Assembly (NCBI GenBank): GCA_910587785.1 | Contig: CAJUOA010000050.1 | Location: 1 to 22,982, forward strand | Direction: 5' to 3' | Length of the DNA: 22,982 nt | From: an uncultured Oscillospiraceae bacterium | GTDB lineage: Bacteria > Bacillota > Clostridia > Oscillospirales > Oscillospiraceae | Shown here: one piece after another, positions 13,900 through 21,353 of the stretch | How positions within the stretch are numbered: the stretch's first letter is position 1 | Layout of the letters: every line of letters starts with the position of its first letter | The notes under the pieces: model-generated | Database searches by the model: none | The model's input: the letters and a program-made list of their open reading frames with translations, nothing else | What the model was told of the DNA's origin: nothing | Program-made: the position numbers and the translations under genes

Positions 13900-14469
13900 T
13901 CACTTCATAAAGTCCATGCCGCTCTTCCAGGCCTGACCGACCTTCTCGCCGATGGCGTAGTAGCCGCTCTGGAACTGGTCAAAGACAAAGGCGTTGAGCT
14001 TCGTGGGGTCCACCCGGCCCTTTTCGTCCAGGACGGACTCCTCCGCCAGCACGTTGACGATCTCCCCCAGTACCCGGAAGCCGTAGGCCGTCTGCTGGAG
14101 CTCCACCGCCTTGCACTCCAGGGTCACCGGGTACTCTTCCACGACGGGGGCGTCTACCCGGGTGCTGGGGACGGCGTGCATCCCGGTACGCTGGAACTTG
14201 TCGGGCATCTTGTTGCCGCTTGCGATGCCGAAGAAGTCGGACTCCTTCAGGTGGGCGATGTCGGCGATGCTGAGGGTGAACGCACCACGCTTTTTGATGT
14301 TCTCGCTGGTCTTGTGGTCCTCGTCGATGTTGAGGGCCACCATGTTGTTGGCGCAGATGCCGCCCCAGGCCATGTTCATCACGTCCACCGTGCCGTCCTC
14401 GCCGTAGGTGGCGATCATCAGCACCGGCATGGGGTACAGGTAGGGCTTTACACCCAGGTCTTTTTTCAT
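13900..14469 (-). CDS. Flavin reductase family protein
   Basis: A 189-residue FMN-binding split-barrel protein of the flavin reductase-like family. The pattern KPYLYPMPVLMIATYGEDGT followed by DVMNMAWGGICANNMVALNI, then HKTSENIKKRGAFTLSI, is typical: the FMN-phosphate loop and the T-x-x-N(I)-x(3)-G(A)F-x-x-S segment. No Cys-metal cluster or extra domain is present. Such proteins bind FMN and often act in redox defence or supply reduced flavin; the reaction here cannot be fixed. The ATG at 14469 has GGAGGA on the minus strand ten bases upstream. Its promoter (TTGCTT - 17 - TATGAT) is divergent from an HxlR-type regulator, and a palindrome touches its -35, so the regulator probably controls it. 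Confidence 0.9.
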   Translation of the reverse strand: MKKDLGVKPYLYPMPVLMIATYGEDGTVDVMNMAWGGICANNMVALNIDEDHKTSENIKKRGAFTLSIADIAHLKESDFFGIASGNKMPDKFQRTGMHAVPSTRVDAPVVEEYPVTLECKAVELQQTAYGFRVLGEIVNVLAEESVLDEKGRVDPTKLNAFVFDQFQSGYYAIGEKVGQAWKSGMDFMK

Positions 14470-14530
14470 AACTTCGACTCCTCCAAAAATAATCTTCGGG
14501 AATTGCTGGACGGTTTTCCCTTCGTATGGT

Positions 14531-14559
14531 ATCATACACGGAGGCGGAAGAGAAAGCAA
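14531..14559 (-). promoter_or_regulatory. Promoter of the flavin reductase gene
   Basis: Read on the minus strand: TTGCTT (14559-14554), 17-bp spacer, TATGAT (14536-14531). The -35 abuts the palindrome at 14559-14583. Confidence 0.7.
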
Positions 14560-14583
14560 GTACCTACTTTTTAGTAAGGTACT
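14559..14583. promoter_or_regulatory. Palindrome, likely HxlR-type operator
   Basis: AGTACCTACT (14559-14568) and AGTAAGGTACT (14573-14583) form an inverted repeat with one extra base in the right arm; its inner part TACTTTTTAGTA is close to the TACT...AGTA sites of YodB-type HxlR regulators. It lies between the flavin reductase promoter and the divergent regulator gene. Confidence 0.6.
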
Positions 14584-14600
14584 ATCTTAAAAGAAAGCAG

Positions 14601-14942
14601 ATGATGACAATGATCCGTGACTACCTGGAACATGCCAACTTTGAGGACACCGGTTTCAGCTATACTCTCTCCCTGATCTCCGGAAAGCACAAGATGGTGA
14701 TCTTGTACTGCCTGATGGAGTTCGCGCCGGTGCGGTTCAACCAGCTCCAGCGGTATCTGAAGAAGGTGTCGGACAAGACCCTCAGTCAGAACCTGAAGGA
14801 GCTGGAGCGGGACGGGCTCATCACCCGGACGGTCTATCCCCAGATCCCGCCCAAGGTGGAGTACGCCCTGACGGAGCGGGGGAAGTCCCTGGTGGAGGTG
14901 CTGGACGGGCTGTGTACCTGGGGAGAGAAGAACCGTAGATAG
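14601..14942 (+). CDS. HxlR-family winged-helix transcriptional regulator
   Basis: A 113-residue DNA-binding protein. The HxlR winged-helix pattern is clear: TLSLISGKHKMVILYCLM, then RFNQLQRYLKKVSDKTLSQN (recognition helix), LKELERDGLITRTVYPQIPP (wing) and KVEYALTERGKSL. The redox-active cysteine near the N-terminus of YodB-type proteins is absent; two other cysteines are present (ILYCLM and GLCTWG). It is divergent from a flavin reductase gene with a palindrome between, the normal arrangement for a local repressor of a redox enzyme. The start is uncertain: ATG 14601 or 14610 gives a typical length, but neither has a strong ribosome binding site, while an upstream ATG at 14526 would place the operator inside the gene. 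Confidence 0.85.
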   Translation: MMTMIRDYLEHANFEDTGFSYTLSLISGKHKMVILYCLMEFAPVRFNQLQRYLKKVSDKTLSQNLKELERDGLITRTVYPQIPPKVEYALTERGKSLVEVLDGLCTWGEKNRR

Positions 14943-14982
14943 GGGCTTTCCCAGCCTTAAGAAAAAAATCCCTCCTACCCTA

Positions 14983-15011
14983 TGGAAAACCGGATGGAAA
15001 TGGTATATACT
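14983..15011 (+). promoter_or_regulatory. Probable promoter of the yfmF-to-cobA transcription unit
   Basis: TATACT (15006-15011) is a good -10 with TGGAAA (14983-14988) 17 bp upstream as a weak -35. The first gene starts at 15047. No further gap large enough for a strong promoter is seen downstream to the contig end. Confidence 0.55.
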
Positions 15012-15046
15012 AGGGAGGATTTGACAAAAGAAGGAGATACCGCGAT

Positions 15047-16303
15047 ATGACCCGAGAAACCATCGGCGGGAATATCTGTTTCACGTATATCCCGTCGGAG
15101 AAATTCAAGACCGGCTTTTTCAGCGCCCAGATGGCCCTCCCCCTGACGGCGGAGGCGGCGGGGCGCAACGCCCTGCTGGTCAACGTCCTCAGCCGGGGCA
15201 CCGCCCGCTGTCCGGACATTGAGGCCCTGGGCCGGGAGCTGGACCTGCTCTACGGCGCGCGGCTGGACCCCACGGTGCGCAAGAAGGGGGAGAACCAGCT
15301 CTTCGGCTTCGTGGCAAGCTGTGTGGACGACCGCTTCCTGGGCGGGGAGGAGCGCCTTCTGGAGCCCCTGACGGCTCTCATGGGGGAGATGCTCTGCGCG
15401 CCCGCCCTGGAGGACGGCCGTCTCCGGAGCGGCTACGTGGCCGGGGAGCGCGCCAACCTCGCGGACCTCATCCGCAGTACCATCAACGATAAGCGCTCCT
15501 ACGCCGCCCGCCGCCTGCTGGAGGAGCTGTGCGCCGGGGAGCCCTACGGCCTCAGCCGTCTGGGCACGGTCCGGGACGTGGAGGCCATTACAGCGGAGGA
15601 CCTGGACCGCCACTACCGGGACGTCCTGCCCCGGGCGCGGCTGGAGCTCTTCTACTGCGGGAGCGCCCCGCAGGACCGGGTACGGGAGGCGTTTTCCGCC
15701 GCCTTTGCCGCCCTGCCTAGGCGCGGAGCTCTGGAGCCGGTAGAGACTCTGTGCCACCCCCTGCCGGAGCAGTGCCGGACGGTCACGGAGGAGATGGATG
15801 TGGCCCAGGGGAAGCTCTGCATCGGCTACACCACCGATTCTGAGGACCGGATGGCCACGCGGCTGATGAACTCCATGTTCGGCGGTTCGGCCACCTCCAA
15901 GCTCTTCACCAACGTGCGGGAGAAGCTGTCCCTGTGCTACTACGCCGGGAGCACCTACCACCGGAGCAAGGGCATCATCACCGTCTCGGCGGGCATCGAG
16001 CAGGAGAACTACCGGAAGACCCTGGACGAGATCAACCGCCAGTTGGAGGCGATGGCCTCCGGCCGCTGGGAGGACTGGGAGCTGGAAGCGGCCCGTACCA
16101 GCCTCCTGAGCGGCCTGCGGACCATGGAGGACTCCGCCGGGGCCCTGGAGGACTACGCGATGAACCGGGCCGTCACCGGCGCGGAGAGCCTGGAGGAGCT
16201 TCGCACAGGGCTCATGGAGGTCACGCCGGAGCGGGTCCGGGCGGCGGCGGCGGCCCTGCGGATCGATACCATCTACTTCCTCAAGGGAAAGGAGGCGCAG
16301 TGA
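15047..16303 (+). CDS. yfmF: M16-family protein YfmF, linked to EF-P aminopentanol modification
   Basis: A 418-residue protein with the M16 (insulinase-like) two-domain fold. It matches the YfmF (ymfF in Bacillus) group: FKTGFFSAQMALPLTAEAAG near the start, where active M16 enzymes have the HxxEH zinc site, carries NALLVNVLSRGTA instead, so it is expected to lack catalysis; the C-terminal half has LFTNVREKLSLCYYAGSTYH, the usual M16 second-half motif. NCBI names such proteins EF-P 5-aminopentanol modification-associated. AAGGAGATA before the ATG at 15047 sets the start. It overlaps the next gene, its presumed catalytic partner, by one base. The exact reaction in EF-P modification is not established. 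Confidence 0.9.
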   Translation: MTRETIGGNICFTYIPSEKFKTGFFSAQMALPLTAEAAGRNALLVNVLSRGTARCPDIEALGRELDLLYGARLDPTVRKKGENQLFGFVASCVDDRFLGGEERLLEPLTALMGEMLCAPALEDGRLRSGYVAGERANLADLIRSTINDKRSYAARRLLEELCAGEPYGLSRLGTVRDVEAITAEDLDRHYRDVLPRARLELFYCGSAPQDRVREAFSAAFAALPRRGALEPVETLCHPLPEQCRTVTEEMDVAQGKLCIGYTTDSEDRMATRLMNSMFGGSATSKLFTNVREKLSLCYYAGSTYHRSKGIITVSAGIEQENYRKTLDEINRQLEAMASGRWEDWELEAARTSLLSGLRTMEDSAGALEDYAMNRAVTGAESLEELRTGLMEVTPERVRAAAAALRIDTIYFLKGKEAQ

Positions 16304-17589
16304 TGAGACAGCAAGCGTACCCCCGTCTGGGGGAGAAGGTGTCCCGGAGGACCCTTTCCAACGGCCTGGAGGTCGTGGTGGTGGAAAAGCCCCTCTACGC
16401 CAAGAGCTACGCCTTTTTTGCCGCCCGCTACGGCGGCATGGACCTGCGCTTCCGCCTGGGCGGGCAGTGGCAGGACACCCCCGCCGGGATCGCCCACTTT
16501 CTGGAGCACAAGATGTTCGATACGGAGACGGGGAGCGTGTCCGAGGCTTTCGCCAAAAACGGAGCCGTGGACAACGCCTTCACCAGCGCCGCCATGACCG
16601 CCTATTTTTTCCAGTGTACGGACAAGTTTTATGAGAATCTGCGCCTGCTCCTGGAGTGTGTCAGTATCCCCTACTTCACGAAGGAGAGCGTGGACAAGGA
16701 GCAGGGCATCATCGCCCAGGAGATCCAGGAGACGGAGGACGACCCGGACTGGCAGGTCTACGAGGGCCTCATGGAGTGCCTCTATGCCGTCAGTCCCGTG
16801 CGCATCCCGGTGGCCGGATCGGTGGAAAGCATCCGCCGCATCACCCCTCAGACCCTCTACGACTGCCACCGGGCTTTCTACACCCCCTCCAACATGATCC
16901 TGGTCTGCGTGGGCAGTATGGACCCGGATCAAGTCGCCGCCGAGGCGGAGGCCATCCTCCCCAAGGAGGGCGGCGAGGCCATTGAGCGGGACTACGGCGC
17001 CGGTGAGGGCCGCGCCCCCGCCCGGAGGGAGAAGCGCCGCGTCATGGAGGTCTCCAGCCCCATGTTCCTGGCGGGCTGCAAGTGCCGCGCCCAGGAGACG
17101 GGGGAGGGACGCCTGCGGCAGAGCATCGTGGGGGACCTGGCCTGCGATGTGCTCTTCGGCGAGAGCAGCCCCCTCTATACCCGCCTCTACGAGGAGGGGG
17201 CCGTCAACAGCAGCCTGGGGGGCAATTTCGACCAGCTCCCCGGCGCGGCCTACCTCTACGTGGGCGGCGAGGCCAAGGAGCCGGAGCGGGTCTTTGAGGC
17301 CATCATCCGTCAGGCCCGCCGCCTGGGGGAGGAGGGCATCGGCGAGGCCTTCTACCAGCAGGTCCGCCGGGCCGCCTACGGCCGGATGATCCGGAGCCTC
17401 AACTCCTTTGAGAACATCGCCGTCAGCATGGCGGAGGGGAACTTCCAGCAGTTTGACTACTACCGGTTCCCGGAGATTTTCGACACCATCACCAAGGGGG
17501 ACGTGGAGGCGTTTTTGCGGGAGGAGATCGTCCCGGACCACGCCGCCATCTCCCTGATCCTTCCCGCCGGCGGCCCCGCCATCGGCTGA
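16303..17589 (+). CDS. yfmH: M16-family metallopeptidase YfmH, linked to EF-P aminopentanol modification
   Basis: A 428-residue M16 peptidase-like protein, partner of YfmF. The inverted zinc motif is intact: HFLEH at 65-69 in GIAHFLEHKMFD, with the third-ligand segment DKEQGIIAQEI at 131-141 (E133 or E140). The second half contains SSPLYTRLYEEGAVNSSLG, the usual YfmH-type motif. Together the two form the likely heterodimer of one active and one inactive subunit, as in mitochondrial processing peptidase. The ATG at 16303 overlaps the TGA of yfmF (TGATG), with GGAGG just before it. In Bacillus the genes are needed for, or linked to, the 5-aminopentanol modification of EF-P; the role is known from genetics rather than chemistry. 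Confidence 0.92.
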   Translation: MRQQAYPRLGEKVSRRTLSNGLEVVVVEKPLYAKSYAFFAARYGGMDLRFRLGGQWQDTPAGIAHFLEHKMFDTETGSVSEAFAKNGAVDNAFTSAAMTAYFFQCTDKFYENLRLLLECVSIPYFTKESVDKEQGIIAQEIQETEDDPDWQVYEGLMECLYAVSPVRIPVAGSVESIRRITPQTLYDCHRAFYTPSNMILVCVGSMDPDQVAAEAEAILPKEGGEAIERDYGAGEGRAPARREKRRVMEVSSPMFLAGCKCRAQETGEGRLRQSIVGDLACDVLFGESSPLYTRLYEEGAVNSSLGGNFDQLPGAAYLYVGGEAKEPERVFEAIIRQARRLGEEGIGEAFYQQVRRAAYGRMIRSLNSFENIAVSMAEGNFQQFDYYRFPEIFDTITKGDVEAFLREEIVPDHAAISLILPAGGPAIG

Positions 17590-17621
17590 TACAGCGCCCA
17601 TACAAGGAGGAACGACGCGAA

Positions 17622-18590
17622 ATGTACGCAAGAAACGACATGCCCATCAGCTTTCCCGGCCTCTTTGGAGACTGGGAGTTCAACCCGTCCCCCGTGGCAG
17701 TGCCCATCGGCAACGGCATCTACTGGTACGGCATCATCATCTGCCTGGGGCTGGTTTTAGCCATCCTCTTCTGCGCCCGGCGGGCTAAGGACTACGGCCT
17801 GAAGGGGGACGACGTCTACGACATGGTCATCTGGCAGATCCCCCTATGTATCCTGGGGTCCCGCATCTACTACGTGGTCTTCAACCTGGGCCGCTATATC
17901 AAGGATGACGGCGGTCTGGACTTCGGAAAGATGGTAGCTGTCTGGGACGGGGGTCTGGCCATATACGGCACGGTGATCGTCTCGGTCCTGGTTCTCTTCG
18001 TCTTCTGCAAAAAGCGGAAGATCCCCTTCGGGGCCTTCGCGGACCTGGGGTGCATGGGCCTGCTCATCGGACAGGCCGTGGGCCGGTGGGGCAACTTCAT
18101 GAACCGGGAGGCTTTCGGCAGTGAGACCACCCTGCCCTGGCGGATGCGCCTGTGGAAGAGCGCGTCGGAGTTCATTGAGGTCCACCCCACCTTCCTGTAC
18201 GAGAGCCTGTGGAACCTCATTGGCCTCGCAATCATTGTGTTTGTTATCTCAAAACACCGCACTTTCGACGGGGAGAACACCTGCTTCTATTTCATCTGGT
18301 ACGGCCTGGGCCGCGCCTGGATCGAGGGCCTGCGCACGGACAGCCTCTACCTCTTCGGCCTGGAGCTCTTCGGACAGCCCGTGCGGGTCAGCCAGCTTTT
18401 GAGCCTGGTATTCGTGGCCGCCGCCTTTGCGGTGCTGGCCGTGAACAAGCGGAAGCACCCCTGCGGCCGGGAGGCCCTGTACGTGACGGCCCAGGAGGCC
18501 CTGTCCGCCCGGGCGGAGGCGTCGGGAGAGACGGCGGAGGCCCCGGCGGAAGCCGCGCCGGAGACGGAGAAAGAGGGGGAGCAGGAATGA
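17622..18590 (+). CDS. lgt: Prolipoprotein diacylglyceryl transferase
   Basis: A 322-residue membrane enzyme that moves diacylglycerol from phosphatidylglycerol to the lipobox cysteine of exported prolipoproteins. The Lgt signature GRWGNFMNREAFG (154-166) is complete, with R155, N158, N161 and E163; HPTFLYES (188-195) and RVSQLLSL also match. At the position of the essential E. coli His103 the sequence has GGLAIYG with Y115, as in many Firmicutes. Seven membrane segments are likely. The C-terminus (about 280-322) is a soluble alanine/glutamate-rich tail (AEAPAEAAPETEKEGEQE) beyond the usual end. AAGGAGG at 17604-17610 sets the ATG. It overlaps the next gene by 4 bp (ATGA). The lipoprotein at 264 is one substrate candidate. 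Confidence 0.97.
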   Translation: MYARNDMPISFPGLFGDWEFNPSPVAVPIGNGIYWYGIIICLGLVLAILFCARRAKDYGLKGDDVYDMVIWQIPLCILGSRIYYVVFNLGRYIKDDGGLDFGKMVAVWDGGLAIYGTVIVSVLVLFVFCKKRKIPFGAFADLGCMGLLIGQAVGRWGNFMNREAFGSETTLPWRMRLWKSASEFIEVHPTFLYESLWNLIGLAIIVFVISKHRTFDGENTCFYFIWYGLGRAWIEGLRTDSLYLFGLELFGQPVRVSQLLSLVFVAAAFAVLAVNKRKHPCGREALYVTAQEALSARAEASGETAEAPAEAAPETEKEGEQE

Positions 18591-19279
18591 AACCAGGCAT
18601 CCTTTACGGCGTCGGCGTAGGCCCCGGGGACCCGGAGCTCCTGACGCTGAAGGCCCAGCGGGTCCTGCGGACGGCAGATGTGATCGCCGTCCCGGACAAG
18701 GGGGCGGGGGAGAAGACCGCCCTGACCATCATCGGGGACCTGGCGGAGGAGAAGGAACTGCTCCTCTGTCCGGCCCCCATGGTCCGTGACAGGAAGGCGC
18801 TGGACGCGGCCCGGGACGGCATCGCATCCCGCATTGCCGCCGTCCTGGACCAGGGGAGGAGCGTGGCCTTCATTACCCTGGGGGACCCCACGGTCTACTC
18901 CACCTATCTGTACATCCACAAGCGGGTGCGGGCTCTGGGCTATGAGGCGGAGATCGTGCCGGGGGTGCCCTCCTTCTGCGCCGCCGCGGCGGCGCTGGGG
19001 GAGAGCCTCTGCGAGGGCAGTGAGCGCCTGCTCATCGTCCCCGCCTCCCACAAGGACGTCTCCGACTGTCTGGAGACGGACGCCAACCTTCTCTTCATGA
19101 AGGCGGGCCGGGAGCTGGGGGCCCTGCGGGAGGCCCTGGAGGCCCGGGGCCTGCTGGCCCGGGCGTCTCTGGTGGAGCGGTGCGGCATGGAAGGGGAGCG
19201 GGTCTGCCCCAGCCTCGCCGAAGCTCCGGAGGACTGCGGTTATTTTACCGTAGTACTGGTAAAGCGGGATGAGCGGTAA
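18587..19279 (+). CDS. cobI: Precorrin-2 / cobalt-factor II C20-methyltransferase
   Basis: A 230-residue SAM-dependent methyltransferase of the tetrapyrrole methylase family that methylates C20 of precorrin-2 (CobI) or cobalt-factor II (CbiL) in cobalamin synthesis. Family motifs: GVGVGPGDPELLTLKA (8-23) at the N-terminus; the SAM site TLGDPTVYSTYLYI (97-110), where the DPTVYST form distinguishes CobI/CbiL from other methylases; and VPGVPSFCAAAAALG (124-138). The gene overlaps lgt by 4 bp and the next gene by 11 bp, so it is in the same operon. Whether it acts on the cobalt-free or the cobalt-containing substrate (cobI or cbiL) cannot be decided from the sequence; anaerobic Clostridia use the cobalt-early route, which favours cbiL. 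Confidence 0.92.
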   Translation: MKPGILYGVGVGPGDPELLTLKAQRVLRTADVIAVPDKGAGEKTALTIIGDLAEEKELLLCPAPMVRDRKALDAARDGIASRIAAVLDQGRSVAFITLGDPTVYSTYLYIHKRVRALGYEAEIVPGVPSFCAAAAALGESLCEGSERLLIVPASHKDVSDCLETDANLLFMKAGRELGALREALEARGLLARASLVERCGMEGERVCPSLAEAPEDCGYFTVVLVKRDER

Positions 19280-20276
19280 GCGCTTCCCGCTGTTCGTGAG
19301 TCTGGAGGGGCGGCGGGCCGTGGTCATCGGCGGCGGAACGGTGGGCCTGCGCCGGGCGAAGGTCCTGCGGGACTTCGGCGCGGACGTCGCCGTCATCTCC
19401 CCCCGGCTCGCGGAGGAGACGCCGGGCGTCCGCCACATCTCCCGGCCCTACCGTCCCGGCGACCTGGAGGGCGCGTACCTGGCCCTCGCCGCCGCAGACG
19501 ACCCCGCCGTCAACGCCGCCGCGGGGGAGGAGGCCCGGTCGCTGGGCGTCCTCTTCAACCGCTCGGACTGTCCGGCGGAGTGCGATTTCTTCTTCCCCGC
19601 CATCTGCGAGGGGGGAGGCATGACGGCGGGGCTCGTGGGGGACGGCAATGACCATAAGAAGACGGCGCGGACCGCGCGGGAGATTCGGGCGGTCCTGGGG
19701 CAGAAAGGACATGAAATGGAGATAACAACAAGGCATCCGCAGGAGACGATCATCAAGACCTATGTCTGCAAAGGGATCGGCGTGGAGCTGGTAGAGTGGA
19801 CGCAGTCGCTGTGGTGCGGAAAGATCGGGTACGCCGCGGATAACGCCGGTGAGCCGGACGTTGAGAAGCTTATGAGTGACTTTTTGTCGGCGCAGGCCTC
19901 GGAGGCGGCGGTCACTGGGCGCGAGGAAGGCTGGGACGTATGTATCAGCCTGAACTATCTGTCCGGCGAAAGGCCCAGCGGCGTCATGTTCGGATTTTTG
20001 GTGGGTTCGGCGGACCAGCCGGATGTATTTGACGTGCTGAAACTGCCCCCGGCACACTATATGCGGCTGAAAATCTGCGAGGAAACGGCAAAGGCCCTGG
20101 GACGCGAACCATGGACGGGCGGCGTACCGCCCTACGAGTGGATCACAGAAGAGATCGCGCCAGAATGCGGTTTACGGTGCGGCGAGGATACCCTGCCAGT
20201 TATAGAGTATTACGGGTACTATGATCCGGAGAAAAACCAGCATCGATTCTGTTATTTGTATGTTCCCGTACAATAG
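19269..20276 (+). CDS. Precorrin-2 dehydrogenase fused to a GyrI-like domain
   Basis: A 335-residue protein in two parts with no stop between them. Residues 1-149 are a precorrin-2 dehydrogenase / sirohydrochlorin ferrochelatase (SirC/CysG N-terminal type): FPLFVSLEGRRAVVIGGGTV with the NAD-binding GGG (21-23), DPAVNAAAGEEA, and FNRSDCPAECDFFFP (96-110), where D100 sits near the proposed catalytic Asp of CysG/Met8p. The domain reaches its natural end near REIRAVLGQKG (138-147). From M150 a GyrI-like effector-binding domain follows (METTRHPQ-type start, KTYVCKGIGVEL, ending PVIEYYGYYDPEKNQHRF and YLYVPVQ). Base composition drops sharply at the joint. The start overlaps cobI by 11 bp. Fusion is not a family norm that I know of; it may also be two genes joined by an indel. 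Confidence 0.8.
   Translation: MSGKRFPLFVSLEGRRAVVIGGGTVGLRRAKVLRDFGADVAVISPRLAEETPGVRHISRPYRPGDLEGAYLALAAADDPAVNAAAGEEARSLGVLFNRSDCPAECDFFFPAICEGGGMTAGLVGDGNDHKKTARTAREIRAVLGQKGHEMEITTRHPQETIIKTYVCKGIGVELVEWTQSLWCGKIGYAADNAGEPDVEKLMSDFLSAQASEAAVTGREEGWDVCISLNYLSGERPSGVMFGFLVGSADQPDVFDVLKLPPAHYMRLKICEETAKALGREPWTGGVPPYEWITEEIAPECGLRCGEDTLPVIEYYGYYDPEKNQHRFCYLYVPVQ
19704..19718 (+). promoter_or_regulatory. Internal ribosome binding site and start of the GyrI-like domain
   Basis: AAAGGA (19704-19709) lies 6 bases before the in-frame ATG at 19716-19718, exactly where the GyrI-like domain begins. The domain (186 residues, to 20276) could therefore also be made as a separate protein. A TGA lies out of frame at 19712-19714; one extra base upstream would bring it in frame. 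Confidence 0.55.
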
Positions 20277-20284
20277 GAGGAAAC

Positions 20285-21343
20285 ATGAAAAAGTACACAA
20301 AAGAAGATTTGGACCAGGTCCTCGCGTCCTACGGCCTCCCAGCGGTGGAGAATTTCGAGATGATCGATTCCTCCCAGGGGGACGAGGACGTCCGGCACAA
20401 CTATATCCTGGACAAAAAGTACGTCCTGCGGGTCAACTCCGCGCCGGTGTTCACGGAACAACGACTGCGGGAGCTGAACTTGCTGATCCGGCGCTGCAAC
20501 GAATTCGGCCTGAAAGCGCCGTATTTCCTGCCGGACAGGGCGGGGAACTACCTGCACGTCATCGACGGCGTGTACGGGTACCTGTCCGAGTACCTGGACT
20601 ACCCCGTTGCGGGGCAGGTGAAGGAGGGGGACGAGCGGCGTCCGGCCCTTCTCCGGGAGCGCCTCGCCCTGGTGGCGGGGTTTGCGCAGAAGTACAAGGG
20701 CGTGGGCCTGACCGGCACCATGTCCATGTACTCCCTCTTCGAGCTCTCGCCCTACGACCAGCTGTCGGGGATGGACGAGAAGCAGGAGAACCTGGGGGAG
20801 CTGGCCGCGGCGCTGCGCCTGGCCGGGCGGGAGGCGCTGGCGGAGCGGTACGAGCAGCTCAACGGCGGCCTGCGGGAGAAGCTGAAAGCGGTCCACTGGA
20901 AGCTGCCCCGGTGCGTGTTCCAAGGGGACGAGAATTTCTCCAACGTCTGCCTGGACGAAACCGGCCATATCGTCGGCCTCTTTGACTTCAATATGGCCGG
21001 GACCGACGTGATCGCCAACTATCTGGCCAACGTTATCTTCCTGGGCCGGGTCAACTACGTCGATGATCCTGCGCTGTTCGCCGCGGAGAGCGCGCAGGCC
21101 CTCTATGACCGGGTCGCGGCCTCCTTTGCGGAGGGGCTGGCGCTGGTCAGGGAGCACTACGCCTTTACGCGGGAGGAGGAGCTGGCCTGCCGGATGTACG
21201 CGGGCATCGTCCTCATCTCCGGGTGGGTGTTCGTGAGCGCGTACCGGCGCCATCTGGAGAAGCCGGAGACGGCCGGAAAAGCGGCGGCGCTGCTCTCGCT
21301 CCTGGCGGAGAAGCTGGAGGAGCAGTTTTTGCAAGAAAAATAG
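20285..21343 (+). CDS. APH-type phosphotransferase
   Basis: A 352-residue cytoplasmic protein of the aminoglycoside phosphotransferase / protein-kinase-like fold. Visible: YILDKKYVLRVNS (40-52), the N-lobe strand with the ATP-binding segment; a hinge around GYLSEYLDYPV; the catalytic loop VFQGDENFSN (211-220), with base D215 and metal ligand N220; and GLFDFNMAGTD (231-241) with D234 as the second metal ligand. The common loop form is HGDxxxxN, so His is Gln here. The substrate is unknown: relatives phosphorylate antibiotics, choline, methylthioribose or homoserine. AGGAGG at 20275-20280 overlaps the stop of the upstream gene, so expression is coupled to the GyrI-like part. It stands between the precorrin-2 dehydrogenase and hemC, an unusual place for such an enzyme. 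Confidence 0.8.
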   Translation: MKKYTKEDLDQVLASYGLPAVENFEMIDSSQGDEDVRHNYILDKKYVLRVNSAPVFTEQRLRELNLLIRRCNEFGLKAPYFLPDRAGNYLHVIDGVYGYLSEYLDYPVAGQVKEGDERRPALLRERLALVAGFAQKYKGVGLTGTMSMYSLFELSPYDQLSGMDEKQENLGELAAALRLAGREALAERYEQLNGGLREKLKAVHWKLPRCVFQGDENFSNVCLDETGHIVGLFDFNMAGTDVIANYLANVIFLGRVNYVDDPALFAAESAQALYDRVAASFAEGLALVREHYAFTREEELACRMYAGIVLISGWVFVSAYRRHLEKPETAGKAAALLSLLAEKLEEQFLQEK

Positions 21344-21353
21344 ATTCCTGAGC

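Noticed and set aside
14941..14970. Terminator after the HxlR gene
   Set aside because: Only a 4-bp stem (GGCT/AGCC) is present and the following run is A-rich, not T-rich.
16273..17631. 452-codon open frame on the minus strand opposite yfmH
   Set aside because: It mirrors a well-supported gene, has a low-complexity H/G/A/L-rich translation and no recognised motif; long antisense frames are common at this G+C.
18540..18600. Cobalamin riboswitch upstream of cobI
   Set aside because: lgt and cobI overlap by 4 bp, leaving no room for a leader; no B12-box-like sequence was noticed in the other gaps, though a covariance search was not possible.
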